Below, in pieces: positions 1 to 9,594 of a stretch of 64,000 nucleotides of DNA. Where the stretch lies: positions 2,790,001 to 2,854,000 of the forward strand of contig JAULSU010000006.1 of assembly GCA_030512335.1 (NCBI GenBank). Direction: 5' to 3'. Below the pieces are notes generated by a model. It was not told where the DNA came from. It ran no database searches and worked only from the letters and a program-made list of their open reading frames with translations. Position numbers and translations under genes: made by a program. Position 1 is the first letter of the stretch. Every line of letters starts with the position of its first letter. The stretch comes from Immersiella caudata. Lineage: Eukaryota; Ascomycota; Sordariomycetes; Sordariales; Lasiosphaeriaceae.

Positions 1-457
1 AACACCAAATCAGGTTGCGGAGCGGGCACGTCAAAAACCAAGACCGAAACGGCCTGTTTCTCACAAGAACACAACCAACTTGGGCGCCGTCCTGGTGATA
101 TGCGATAGCTTCAGAATGTCCTCCAGCGACTGCGAGAGGAGGCAGTGGAATGGGTCGAACTGTGCTGTAGCGGGGTGAGGCAATGCAGCCAATCATTCAG
201 CCCTTCCTCTTTCTCACCCGATGCTTCTTTCAATGTTGGTGTGAGGGGTCGGCTACCCCACCAATGACGGCATGAATTAGCACCACCATAAGCTTACAAG
301 GCAGGAACAGGCGTGATGGCATTGTTGTTTCCGCGCCTGCAAGATGGCGAGGGGATTCTGGAATCTGACGACTGTAACAGCTGATTCTCTCCCCAGACTT
401 CAGTAACACTACCTGCCTACTTAGCCCCCCTTCGATAGAACATTTCGTATCCTCCAA
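1..457. other. intergenic, upstream of NAD kinase
   Basis: No open frame here has recognisable family motifs or good codon structure. The stretch from about 180 to 457 is presumably the promoter and 5' leader of the NAD kinase gene that starts at 458. I see no tRNA and no repeat. Confidence 0.5.
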
Positions 458-2339
458 ATGGGTGGGAGAGACTACCACGAAGACGGCCAATCCAGCGCCA
501 GTGACGAAGATCGAGACGCCGTCGAGGTTAGCTCCCCCCTTACCGAATCAGAAAAATATCAGCACCTAAACTCTAGCAACAGGTTTCGTTCGACCCCTCC
601 AACCCCTACCGCCGCAAGAGCTCCCTCGTCACGAGCGAAGTTCCGCTTCACCTGCGCCGCGAAACCAAAACAGAATGTCTCGTACACCAGTTCCTTGAAA
701 GCGAGCGGAATCGCGCCCGCCAGTCCACCAACGATGGCGCATCGCGGGAAATACCACCCCCGCGGCGCAGCGCCCGCGTTGTGACCTTCGAAGCCAAGGA
801 CATTCCCCACGAAGAGGGCCTCGATAGGCCGCAGGACCCCAAGGGAATGCCCACTTCGTCTACCAAGGCCAAACCGCCGCGCTGCTCCCTGCTGGACGGC
901 TCCACAAGCGACTTCAGCGATGTAGGCCAGCAAGACGAGAAGGAGTGGCGCACGGAGATGACTGCGCCAGAAACGCCCACACCGGCATCACCTTCGAGGA
1001 CGACGTCGTCGGAACTGGATCACAAGGAGGGGACCCTGAGTACGAGCAGTAGCGCTGCGGATCTGCGTAGCAGGCTGCTCACAAAAAAGCAGCTGTCAGA
1101 CATGGCTTGGGGCGTACGCGAGTTGAGCCGGAGGCTGGGCAGCATAAGGCTGAAATTTAGGGTTAGGACGGTGTTTCTGTTAGTGAAGGTTCACGATCGC
1201 GAGATTATTGGCAAGGCGAGGGAGTTGACGGAGTGGTTGCTTGATGCCGAAGGGAGGGGCACGACGTATACGGTTTATGTGGAGGAGGGTTTAAGGGAGA
1301 ATAAGCAGTTTGATGCAGAGGGTTTGGTTGAGAAGGCGTGGGGAGGGAAGGGAGAGAGGAGAGATGCGGCGAGGCGGTTGAGGGTGTGGAATGAGCATAT
1401 GTGTCGGACTAGACCCCATACGTTTGACTTTGTGATCACGCTGGGGGGCGATGGGACGGTGTTGTACGCGAGTTGGTTGTTTCAGCGGATTGTGCCGCCA
1501 GTGTTGAGCTTCGCGCTGGGAAGTTTGGGGTTCTTGACGAAGTTTGACTTTGAGGACTACCAGCGGACGCTGACTGGGGCACTGAACGAGGGGGTGAGTG
1601 TCAGTTTGAGGTTGAGGTTTGAGGGGACAGTGATGCGGAGTGTTAAGAAGATGTTGAAAGGTGCCGAGCCAGTGGCTGATGGCGAGGACGATGCAAAGGA
1701 AAGGGAGGAAGAGCTGCAAAGGAGACGAGACCTGGTGGATGAGCTTATTGGCGAGGAGAAGGACGACGAGCGCACACATCGACCGGATGGCACATACGAG
1801 GTGCTGAACGAAATCGTGGTGGATCGTGGGCCGAATCCGAGTGAGTTTTCTTTGAGATGCAGACTGACTGAGAGTGGCCACTGACAGACCTAGCCATGTC
1901 GGAGACAGAGATATTCGGTGACGATGAGCACTTCACTACCGTCATGGCTGATGGCGTCTGCGTATCGACGCCGACCGGATCCACGGCCTACAACCTGGCT
2001 GCTGGTGGTTCCCTTTGCCATCCTGAGAACCCCGTCATGCTACTGACGGCCATCTCGCCGCACACACTGTCCTTCCGGCCCGTTGTCCTGCCCGATACTA
2101 TAGTGCTGCGTCTCGGCGTGCCGTACAATGCGAGGACGAGCTCATGGGCAAGCTTTGATGGTCGGGAACGTATCGAGTTGAGTCCAGGAGATTACGTGAC
2201 CATCAGCGCCAGCCGGTATCCCTTTGCGTCGGTCCAAATGCACGGGAGACGGAGCGAAGACTGGATTAACAGCATCAGTGCGAAGCTGGCGTGGAACTCG
2301 AGGTCAAGGCCAAAGGCATTTAAGGAGTGGGAGGGTTGA
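458..2339 (+). CDS. NAD(+) kinase (ATP-NAD kinase family)
   Basis: This enzyme phosphorylates NAD to NADP, probably in the cytosol (Utr1-type). Three exons are inferred: 458-526, 577-1840 and 1894-2339, giving 592 aa. The introns are 50 nt (with a CTAAAC-type branch) and 53 nt (GTGAGT donor). The second splice joins 'GPNP' to 'TMS', restoring the conserved GPNPTMS-type block. The GGDGT nucleotide-binding motif lies near residues 313-317 and is followed by 'LSFALGSLGFLT'. The C-terminal exon carries TPTGSTAY and a Gly-rich 'AAGGS' segment. The first ~200 residues are low-complexity Ser/Thr/Pro-rich, and there is an acidic/Arg insertion inside the catalytic domain, as in fungal NAD kinases. The first intron could alternatively end at the CAG at 580-582, which adds or removes two residues without changing frame. 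A frame beginning with GTG at 781 is only part of exon 2. Confidence 0.93.
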
Positions 2340-3084
2340 TGCTTGACACATCATATCTGCGTTTCGATGGTCACGGAGCAGCTCGGCTCGGTTTATCAGG
2401 CGAATGCTTGACTTTTTCCCCTCCTAGCCCTATGATAGAGCACAGTAATAGATAACATTAATGGGATTATCCATCTGAGATGTCTCCGCAATCCGCGCCA
2501 TCGTGACTGCAAAAGTGCGCCGATGATTTGTGACTTGGCGGACTCGTGCCTCTCTACTGAGCGACAGGAGTGTTTTGTCAATCTTGCTTCACTGTCCACA
2601 CTTGCAACGCCCTAGTACGATTGGAGGCGACAAGCTCTAGCATATTTTGAAGCTGTAAGGATAAGAGAAAAATGAAAGAGAGCGCAAAACCACACTCGTC
2701 GAGGGCTGCCAGATCAGCCACTCGGCCACCTACCTGCTCGGACAGTCTCGGATGATGTCAATTATCTCGGCGAGATAAAAACAAGACTTTCCGAGGTTGT
2801 CGCCGGGCATCGTGCGATCGAAGAACGAAAGTTTGCTCTTTGCTGGTTTCGAGGGAAAAGTGAGGAAGAGAATTGGATGCCGAGTTTTATACCCACTGAT
2901 TTTGGCCGAATTTTGCTACACGTGACCTGGCGCTGAACTGGCGCCTGTCACCCCACTTTGCCTCTAAACACCATTCTCTACCATGAGAACCGCCAATTGA
3001 CGGCGCATCGCATCGCAGCGCAGCGCACCGCGATCTCACCACCACCAAAGTTGTGGCCACTGCTGGGAAAGCAAGAAAGCAACC
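2340..3084. other. intergenic between NAD kinase and EF-hand gene
   Basis: This holds the 3' flank of NAD kinase and the promoter/leader of the next gene. A long open frame starting with TTG at 2958 runs into the EF-hand gene but is not the likely start. Nothing else is recognised. Confidence 0.5.
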
Positions 3085-3777
3085 ATGGTATGCCCCTCAG
3101 TCTCATCCTTCCACAATCTTTGTGTTATCTAACACCAGCACAGCCACCCCGCCGCCGCCCGGCCGAGTCGGGCCCCAAGCAGCGACAATCCAAACTCGCC
3201 AAGGAGCACAACATCACGCCCCAAGAGGAAGCCGACATCCGTGAAGCCTTCTCGCTCTTCTCAGAGCCATACGATGGCGAAAAAGAAGGCATAATCCCCA
3301 TCGCCGACGTCCGTCGCGCTATGATGTATGCAACTTCCCCCCTCCCCCTCACCTCAACCTTGACCACCACTAACCGCCATCCCCGTGCCCAGCGCCCTCG
3401 GCATCCCTCCTTCCTCCAAATCCGAACTCACCGAATTCATCTCCATTCTGGATCCCTCCTCCGAAGGCTTTGCCACATTTGAAGCCTTCCTCGCGATATG
3501 CGCGCTGAAGCTCCGAGCGAGAGAGGACCCCGACGAGGAGGCGCACGAGAGAGAGGTCGACGAGGCTTTTAGCTTGTTCACGGCGGGCACGGAGGGGGCT
3601 ACGGCGATTACAGTGGCGCATTTGAAGAGGGTAGCAGCGCTGTTGAGAGAGGAGGATGTGAGCGACGGGTTGTTGAGGGATATGATTTTGGAAGCGAACG
3701 GGGGGGCGAGTGTGGCCAAGGGAGTGAGGAAGGAGGAGTTTGATGGGGTTATGAAGAGGGCGGGGGTTTGGAGGTAG
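3085..3777 (+). CDS. EF-hand superfamily protein (calmodulin-like, degenerate loops)
   Basis: Three coding exons are inferred: 3085-3087, 3144-3325 and 3393-3777, giving 189 aa. The first coding exon is the ATG alone: it is followed directly by a GTATGC donor, and the acceptor at 3141-3143 follows a CTAAC branch. The second splice joins 'RRAM' to 'IALGIPPS', the usual F-helix-to-linker join in calmodulin-like proteins. Paired helices 'EEADIREAFSLF' and 'REVDEAFSLF' mark two EF-hand lobes. The Ca-binding loops (around 'EPYDGEKEG', 'DPSSEGFAT' and 'TAGTEGATA') lack the full set of acidic ligands, so calcium binding is doubtful. A light-chain or Cdc31-like structural role is possible but not shown. 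Codon use is coding-like throughout. Confidence 0.8.
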
Positions 3778-4279
3778 GAATTGGGTCGTGTCTTCTGTGA
3801 TGAGAGAAGGGGCTGGGTATCTGGCATTCATGGGAAGCGTTTGGCGTTTTGGGATTTATGGAGGCGTCTGTGTGGCTTGGGATGGCAGCATCTACGGACG
3901 ACATTGTGAGAAGGGTTCGTGGGTTCGAGGCGGAAGAAGTGGCTTCGGCCCGGCGGCGTGTCTAACGGCTGCTGGGGCCTGAGCCAGCATACTTTGCGCG
4001 GCGCCTGCCACTGAAACATGTGGAATGGTTGCCGAGAGAAGGCTGGCACGCTCGAGAGTGTATTACTCGGGACTCCGCGAAAGCGGATCCACTATGGTGG
4101 CCGTTGACCGTTACCAACGCCGTAAACAATGCAAAACCTTGTGATCCACTAGATGCCCACCATTCATGATAGGTAGCTTTCACAAAGCACTCCGTTTCCC
4201 CTCACATCTAACTACCCAGCCTCAGGTGCCGCATGTCGTTTCAGGTATAATCATAGTTATGTTAGGTATCTCCCCTCGT
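3778..4279. other. convergent intergenic spacer
   Basis: Spacer between the stop codons of the EF-hand gene (+) and the eIF4E gene (-). It should hold both 3' UTRs. No gene-like feature is seen. Confidence 0.5.
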
Positions 4280-5161
4280 TCAGCTCGAGGAGGCGGCCTC
4301 GGATCCCTTCTCGCCAGCCCCCTCAGCTTCTTTCTTCGCTTCAGCTTCTGCTTTAGCCTTGGCCTCGCGCGCCTTCTGCGAGTCCAGCACGGCCTGCAAC
4401 TCTGGCGGGACCTTAAACCCCGCGTGGTCCGAGTGCTTCTTGTAGAAGTAATTATCAGCCTTGGGTCGCAGCTCAGCAGGGAGCTCTTCGAGCACGCAGG
4501 CGAGCATGTTGTCGATTGACTTTTGCTTGGACGAATCGCGGTGCCAGATGGAGATGAGATGTGAGTTGAAGCGCACTGAGAGACCCACACCGCAGATTTG
4601 GTCGCCTAGATAGGGTTGTGTTAGCCGTAGCCAATTGCGTTCACACTTAGGGGCAGGCTTACCATCTTCTAGCACGCTTTGGAGCTTCTCGCCAATGGCC
4701 AACAGCTGGACACGGGTCCAAAAATCGGGGCCGATGCTCTTTGGCACGCGGAACGTCCAGCTACCGCCCAGGATGTTGCGACGGTCCTCCCAGATGGGCT
4801 TGAAGCCCTGTTTGAACAAATAGATAGACTCGCGCATCTTGATCTGGTCCACGGGGGTATTATTGGCATAGCGCCAAAAGTCCTGCACGCTTTCGATCTG
4901 CGAGCCGAGCTGCTCCAGCTGCGCCTGGTACACGCCAGACTCGCCAGCGGCCGCTTGTTGCTGCTGCTGGTCTTTGCTGGGCTGTCGGTCGAAGAATACG
5001 TTCCAGTAGTGCTGGGTCGGTAGCGGGCGCATGGCTTTGAGGAAGTTGCGCTTCGCATCGTCGCGCTGCTCTGCGGGGGAAGACACGTTGGGCGAGTTGG
5101 GATCGGAGCTCTGCGACAGCCCTGAGAGGCCGCGCGTGAAAAGGGATGGGCGAGTGGACAT
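4280..5161 (-). CDS. eIF4E family protein, class II (4EHP-like)
   Basis: mRNA cap-binding protein of the eIF4E fold. Two exons are inferred: 4663-5161 and 4280-4605, giving 274 aa. The 57-nt intron (GTAAGC ... CTAG) is itself in frame and stop-free. Splicing joins 'VLEDG' to 'DQICGVGLSVR', which restores the family core. Conserved elements include 'VQDFWRYANN', 'LFKQGFKPIWED' (cap-binding Trp-Glu) and 'GGSWTFRVPK'. Of the two Trp residues that class I eIF4E uses at positions equivalent to 43 and 56, both look replaced by Tyr ('HYWNVFF' and 'GVYQAQL'). Known class II proteins show this pattern, so the protein is more likely a translational regulator than the main initiation factor. A short Gln-rich insert sits between these segments, and the C-terminus is an Ala/Glu/Lys-rich tail. 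The ATG at 5159-5161 is preferred; the frame extends 14 codons further upstream. Confidence 0.88.
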   Translation of the reverse strand: MSTRPSLFTRGLSGLSQSSDPNSPNVSSPAEQRDDAKRNFLKAMRPLPTQHYWNVFFDRQPSKDQQQQQAAAGESGVYQAQLEQLGSQIESVQDFWRYANNTPVDQIKMRESIYLFKQGFKPIWEDRRNILGGSWTFRVPKSIGPDFWTRVQLLAIGEKLQSVLEDGKPAPKCERNWLRLTQPYLGDQICGVGLSVRFNSHLISIWHRDSSKQKSIDNMLACVLEELPAELRPKADNYFYKKHSDHAGFKVPPELQAVLDSQKAREAKAKAEAEAKKEAEGAGEKGSEAASSS

Positions 5162-7197
5162 GGCTGTGAGTGTCGCTGGCTGTACTCTTCGTGGATGATG
5201 CAATGGGGCAGATGCGAGCGGCGGCGGGAGGATTCAAGAGCTGGATGAAAAAGGGGGGTCAAGGTGTAGGTTAGGATGGAGCGGCGGTGAGGGGTACCTG
5301 CGTCGGGAGTTGGCGCCAGGTGAGGAAACGGGTCAAGGTGATATGATCGGCCCGGTTTGTTTCCTCAAACACCATCCAGTGTTTCGACAGCCTTGTTGGA
5401 TAAAGAGGTACTACGGCCCAGAGTGATGAGCCGGCCAGGAGATGTCGATATGCGGATTGCAGTCGAGGACAGGTTGGGATCTAGGGGTAGCTTGATGGTG
5501 CAAGGCGGGAGGCACGGGTATCAGCCAATCGCACGCTAAACAGCCAAGCAGTTGCTAAGCAGTTCAGTTGTGGCCAACAATGAAGACGAGGCGGAGGATG
5601 TGGAGGAACGTGGAGCTCTCCCCAGCCTGCCACAAGTTTCTTTGATACCGGGGACAACGTCACGCCCGAAAGCTGAAACAGACGGCCTGGGTTGGCCTGA
5701 GAGGGGCTGTCTTCAGGAACCCCTCGTTTCTATGTTTCAACTTGATCGATGCGCAGGGCCGGGCCACTCGCCATTATCCAAGGCGGCTACGTCAACGACT
5801 CGAGCTGTGAAATGCGTGCTTGCGTCGGACGACGAGCTCCAGTTGGTCCAGCGCAGCTGGCCGCGACTGCTGTCAACCTCCCCTGAATCTTGAAGCTGGG
5901 CTGGGAGCGCGGAGTTTGGAGGGGCAGCTCTACAGCGGAAGTGGGTCCCGGCCCCGTGCCCCATCTTCCAGTCATGCTGGGTCTTCTGATGCGGTTAGGC
6001 AGTCCCGCGACGAGGACATGCAGTTAACGAAGCGTCAATTGACCCATGTTTGGTCTTGGGCAGCGACGACTTGGCTTCGGAGCTGTCACTTCGTCAGTTT
6101 CCCAGTTCCATGTCTCATCCATTGTTGGCTCCCGTCATGCGGCCGGGCAACTCAACCCTTGATGAGCAATCTCCAAGCTTGTGCGAAAATGTAGGATGTG
6201 AGTTGCGAGTGTCGTTGCGTTGCGAACTCAGAGGGCCGCCGTGTGGACTTTTCAGCATAGCGCGCTCCGTGCTGCTTATGGTGGGTCCTTATCGATTCCC
6301 ATACCGATCGATGTCGACGTCAAAGGTTCTTTCTAGCATGAGATCTCATCAACGCCCTGGTGAGCCTCGACGGTCCATGCAGTGGTCTCCGTAAAAAGCC
6401 ATAGTTTTTTCTCTGTCATGAGTCACCCTGAGACGCTTCATATCTTCAGGTGCTTGTTTCAATAGAGTTGTGGCACAAAAGGCTATGAGCAATTCCCACA
6501 ATTCGACAATTGCCCACCCTTCACGTCAACAGTCAACGGTCAACGGTCAACTCGCCAGCTCTATTTAGACGCTTCCCTTCCCGCCTCTGGCGACATCGTT
6601 TTTCACTAGCCCAGTTTCTCCCGCTACAGAGTACTTAGTTTGGAGCCGCTGTTGAACCAGTCACCCGTCCAGAAACCTTGCTGGTATCCCAACCTACCTG
6701 GTCAGGAATCAGGCGCGATTGTCCAGCGCATTCACCTCCTCCACGTGGGCGTGGCTGTCCATGACCCATTTCCCTATTTCCCGGCGCGCCCTCCTATTGT
6801 TCGACACCTGCCAGCTGGCATTGGGCACCACAGTCAATTCACCTCGGTACATTGTTCGGGTCTCCTGAGCTTGACCAGAATAACCTCGAACTTTGAATAG
6901 TATTCAGCCCACAAGGCACAAGGTACGTACCAATATATTTTATATTCGCCCTCTTTCAACCACAGGTCTCGTCTCCCTCCCTCCTCGTTCAACCCACATC
7001 CAACCTACCTGGAACATCGACATCGCTGTTGCTCTCACGACAACATCTCTCTTCCCCATTTGCCATTGCTTCTGGTATCCTCACTCTTCTTTCCTCTCAT
7101 TTTCTATCCCAAACCCTCTTGTCTTCCGCGTTATTCTCCTTTCTCTTCTCACACCACCGTCTCCTCTTCCGCCTGGCTCTGCCAGCTCTGCGTACAC
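5162..7197. other. 2-kb divergent intergenic region
   Basis: Lies between the eIF4E (-) and serine-rich protein (+) starts. All open frames are short and overlap on both strands, with no family motifs. The pyrimidine-rich tract from about 6950 to 7190 looks like the 5' leader of the gene at 7198. A 7-bp repeat at 6525-6552 is listed separately. Confidence 0.5.
6525..6552 (+). repeat. four tandem GTCAACN heptamers
   Basis: GTCAACA, GTCAACG, GTCAACG and GTCAACT follow each other without spacing. They lie about 650 bp upstream of the ATG at 7198. The repeat could be a clustered transcription-factor site or a chance microsatellite; function is unknown. Confidence 0.7.
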
Positions 7198-8427
7198 ATG
7201 GCGGCTGTCCTGCCTCTAACCGGCACATCGTCTGTTTGCCGTACACCTTACGCGCCGCCTGCCAATCGTGCCAGGCAGGTGCTTCTTCGCCAGGGTGTCG
7301 ACATTGCCCTGGACTATTTCAACTTTGGCGAGAAAGACGAGATTCCCCGGCTGACTAGTAGGGCGCAAAAGTGGTGTCGTCAGTACTACCAAGGCTACGA
7401 GTACTACGCGGCAAGACGACCCTTGGACCTGCTGGAAACATTCCCCAGCCTCTTCAACCTGCGAATCGAGCCATATTTCCGGCTCGATCGTAGCATGCCT
7501 TCATCGCCGGCCCCATCCGACCACTCCGAGATCCAGAGCATGGAGAGCAGGGGCTTTCCCGCTTACTCGGAGCCAACTCTGGCCTCGGAGGAGGAGTTGG
7601 ACGGGATCACGGAGGTGCGGCCACGAGCCTCCCGCCAGGAGGGCAAGAAGCCGGACATGAGAGTTGACGCGGCTATGCTGCGCCGGTCCGGCCTCATGGA
7701 GACCCTGCCGGAATTTTTAGGACAGCTTGCGCGCGCCAACTTGGAGACCGAGACGCAACTAGCCGAGAAGGCCGAGGGTTCCGGGTTTGAGCTCGACGAT
7801 GAGGCTGCCGCTAACCAACCTCACATCTCGTTCGACATCTTCGCTGGCCTCATCAAAAGCCAGAAGCGAAAGCGGAGTGGTCAGATTGTCCTTCCTGGAT
7901 CTACTCGCCCTGATGACCGCCCGTCTAGTAGCAGCAGTAGTTCCTCTGGCGCTTCTCGAATCATCAAGCTCAAGATGCCGAAGCGGAGCAGCAAAGAAAG
8001 CAGCCCCGAGAGCTCGCGACCCTCGACCTCCAGCTCCGACGCATCAAGCTCGGAGGTTGCTGATCAGCCACGGAAGAGGATCAAGATCACATTGAAGACC
8101 TCTCGATCTGAGAGCTCTTCGGACGAATCGTCGAATCCGCCCCGCAGTATCGCCAGCACATCGGCGTCCCAGCGTCCTACAAAGATCAAGGTCGTGAACT
8201 GGTCGTCCTCCTCGTCATCGGAAAGCTCACCGTCGCCGACGGCTGCGCGGACTCTTGCTATAGGGCCAGATTTGCCCGCGCTTTCGGCTCGCAAGCGAAG
8301 AATTGTTGTGGTCAACTCATCTTCCAGCATGTCGTCTTCGCCATCGGCCTCTCCTCCTCCTGGCCCGACACGTATCAAGATCGTCAAATCTCCCCGCTCA
8401 ACTGGTTCCACCGCCCAGTCTCAGTAG
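7198..8427 (+). CDS. serine-rich protein with five spaced beta-branched/basic motifs
   Basis: Intronless frame of 409 aa from the ATG at 7198; the frame is open further upstream but without a better ATG. I do not recognise a named family. Residues 1-100 look folded ('LRQGVDIALDYFNFGEKDE', then an aromatic-rich 'QKWCRQYYQGYEYY'). The middle is acidic and polar, with another helical block near 160-215 ('LMETLPEFLGQLARAN'). From about residue 240 the chain is Ser/Arg/Lys low complexity carrying five short hydrophobic strands: RIIKLKM (254), RIKITL (294), KIKVV (329), RIVVVN (367) and RIKIV (392). Most are next to long Ser runs with Glu/Asp. The strand-plus-Ser pattern resembles SUMO-interaction motifs, and the basic composition suggests a nuclear protein. 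Both ideas are inference. Codon use supports coding. Confidence 0.8.
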   Translation: MAAVLPLTGTSSVCRTPYAPPANRARQVLLRQGVDIALDYFNFGEKDEIPRLTSRAQKWCRQYYQGYEYYAARRPLDLLETFPSLFNLRIEPYFRLDRSMPSSPAPSDHSEIQSMESRGFPAYSEPTLASEEELDGITEVRPRASRQEGKKPDMRVDAAMLRRSGLMETLPEFLGQLARANLETETQLAEKAEGSGFELDDEAAANQPHISFDIFAGLIKSQKRKRSGQIVLPGSTRPDDRPSSSSSSSSGASRIIKLKMPKRSSKESSPESSRPSTSSSDASSSEVADQPRKRIKITLKTSRSESSSDESSNPPRSIASTSASQRPTKIKVVNWSSSSSSESSPSPTAARTLAIGPDLPALSARKRRIVVVNSSSSMSSSPSASPPPGPTRIKIVKSPRSTGSTAQSQ

Positions 8428-9594
8428 GGTCTATCGAGTCGAAGACGGCTCAAGCTCAAACTCATGATCGAGCTAAAGCATTTATGAAGGCATCATATAG
8501 CGACCGGAGATTCACCACACTGAGTTCAATCTCGCAATCGCACGGAGTCCCAGGGACAGAACATGCGACATTTTGGTTGGGAAGCATTTTAGTCGTACGG
8601 AGTTCCCGGCCGACTCACTCTAGGGGAGAGCACACGGACACGACAATGACTTGTACAGTACGGATTATGAGCGGCATCGGTTATGGAAGACACGGGTCTT
8701 CGGCGGCATCATGTTTTTGGTTACAAGAGACGTTCAGGCGTTTGAGCACATCACTTTGAACATATCACGGAGAGCGGATCATCTGGTTTACAAGGGTGGG
8801 GGCATGCGAAGGATGGAGGCCAACACAGTGTCCAATGCTTGCTGATTTATGGAGGTGGTTTTCGGGAAAGCGACGCGAAGATACCCGGGGAGCATAGGGC
8901 ACATCGGCAAAAATGCCTGATTACTTTGATCCTCGCGCTGCTCGGCTTGTTTACCATTGCCGGAGCGGAGGACGATATTTCTTTCAATGTACAATAGTCA
9001 ACGGAGCTGGTGGGCAAATCACAACTGGTTGACATTAGGGCTCCTTGTTAATGGCGCCCGAAACGGGATTTCAAAACTTGGACGACGCTGGTGCAGAAGT
9101 GATACTTGGAAATGAACACTTGGACGCGGTCCTCGACGCGGCGCGTATGCTTGGCGCACGGGCGATCGGGCAGCTCAACGGGTTTCGGCATGCATCGACC
9201 AGCCTCCCCTTCAATTGTAAACATTCATCTAACGGACGAACGTGGCAATTTTCCCGCACGATCAAGATATCCTCCGGAGCGCGTATCGATCCTCTTCCAA
9301 TGCTCTCCTGTCCGGGTCGATTGCCGATTGACCCAGCCCTACAGCCAATCCCTGTGTGACACCTTCCGGCTTGGCATTCACCCTGGCAACTGCCCCACAG
9401 AAGTAAACAATCGCCAAGCTAGGGAAGGCGCTACCACTGGGATGTTCAACCTTCTTCTGGTTCGGCGGTCGTCTGTCATCGCCGATGTCGAGGACACTCT
9501 TGAGTTTTGGCTTCATCCGAGTCTACTTCCAACACCGATCGAAATCCCGGGACGCCGAGAGAGCAGCTCTTTTGCTGCGCATCTAGACTGCAAG
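8428..9594. other. intergenic before kinesin
   Basis: No convincing gene. The frame that contains kinesin exon 1 is open from about 9106, but its residues before 9595 show no kinesin similarity. I treat the second half of this stretch as promoter and 5' leader. Confidence 0.5.

Noticed and set aside
2958..3482. Long TTG-initiated frame covering the EF-hand gene
   Set aside because: The start is TTG, the upstream residues are not conserved-looking, and it reads through two introns with good donors. The spliced model from ATG 3085 is better.
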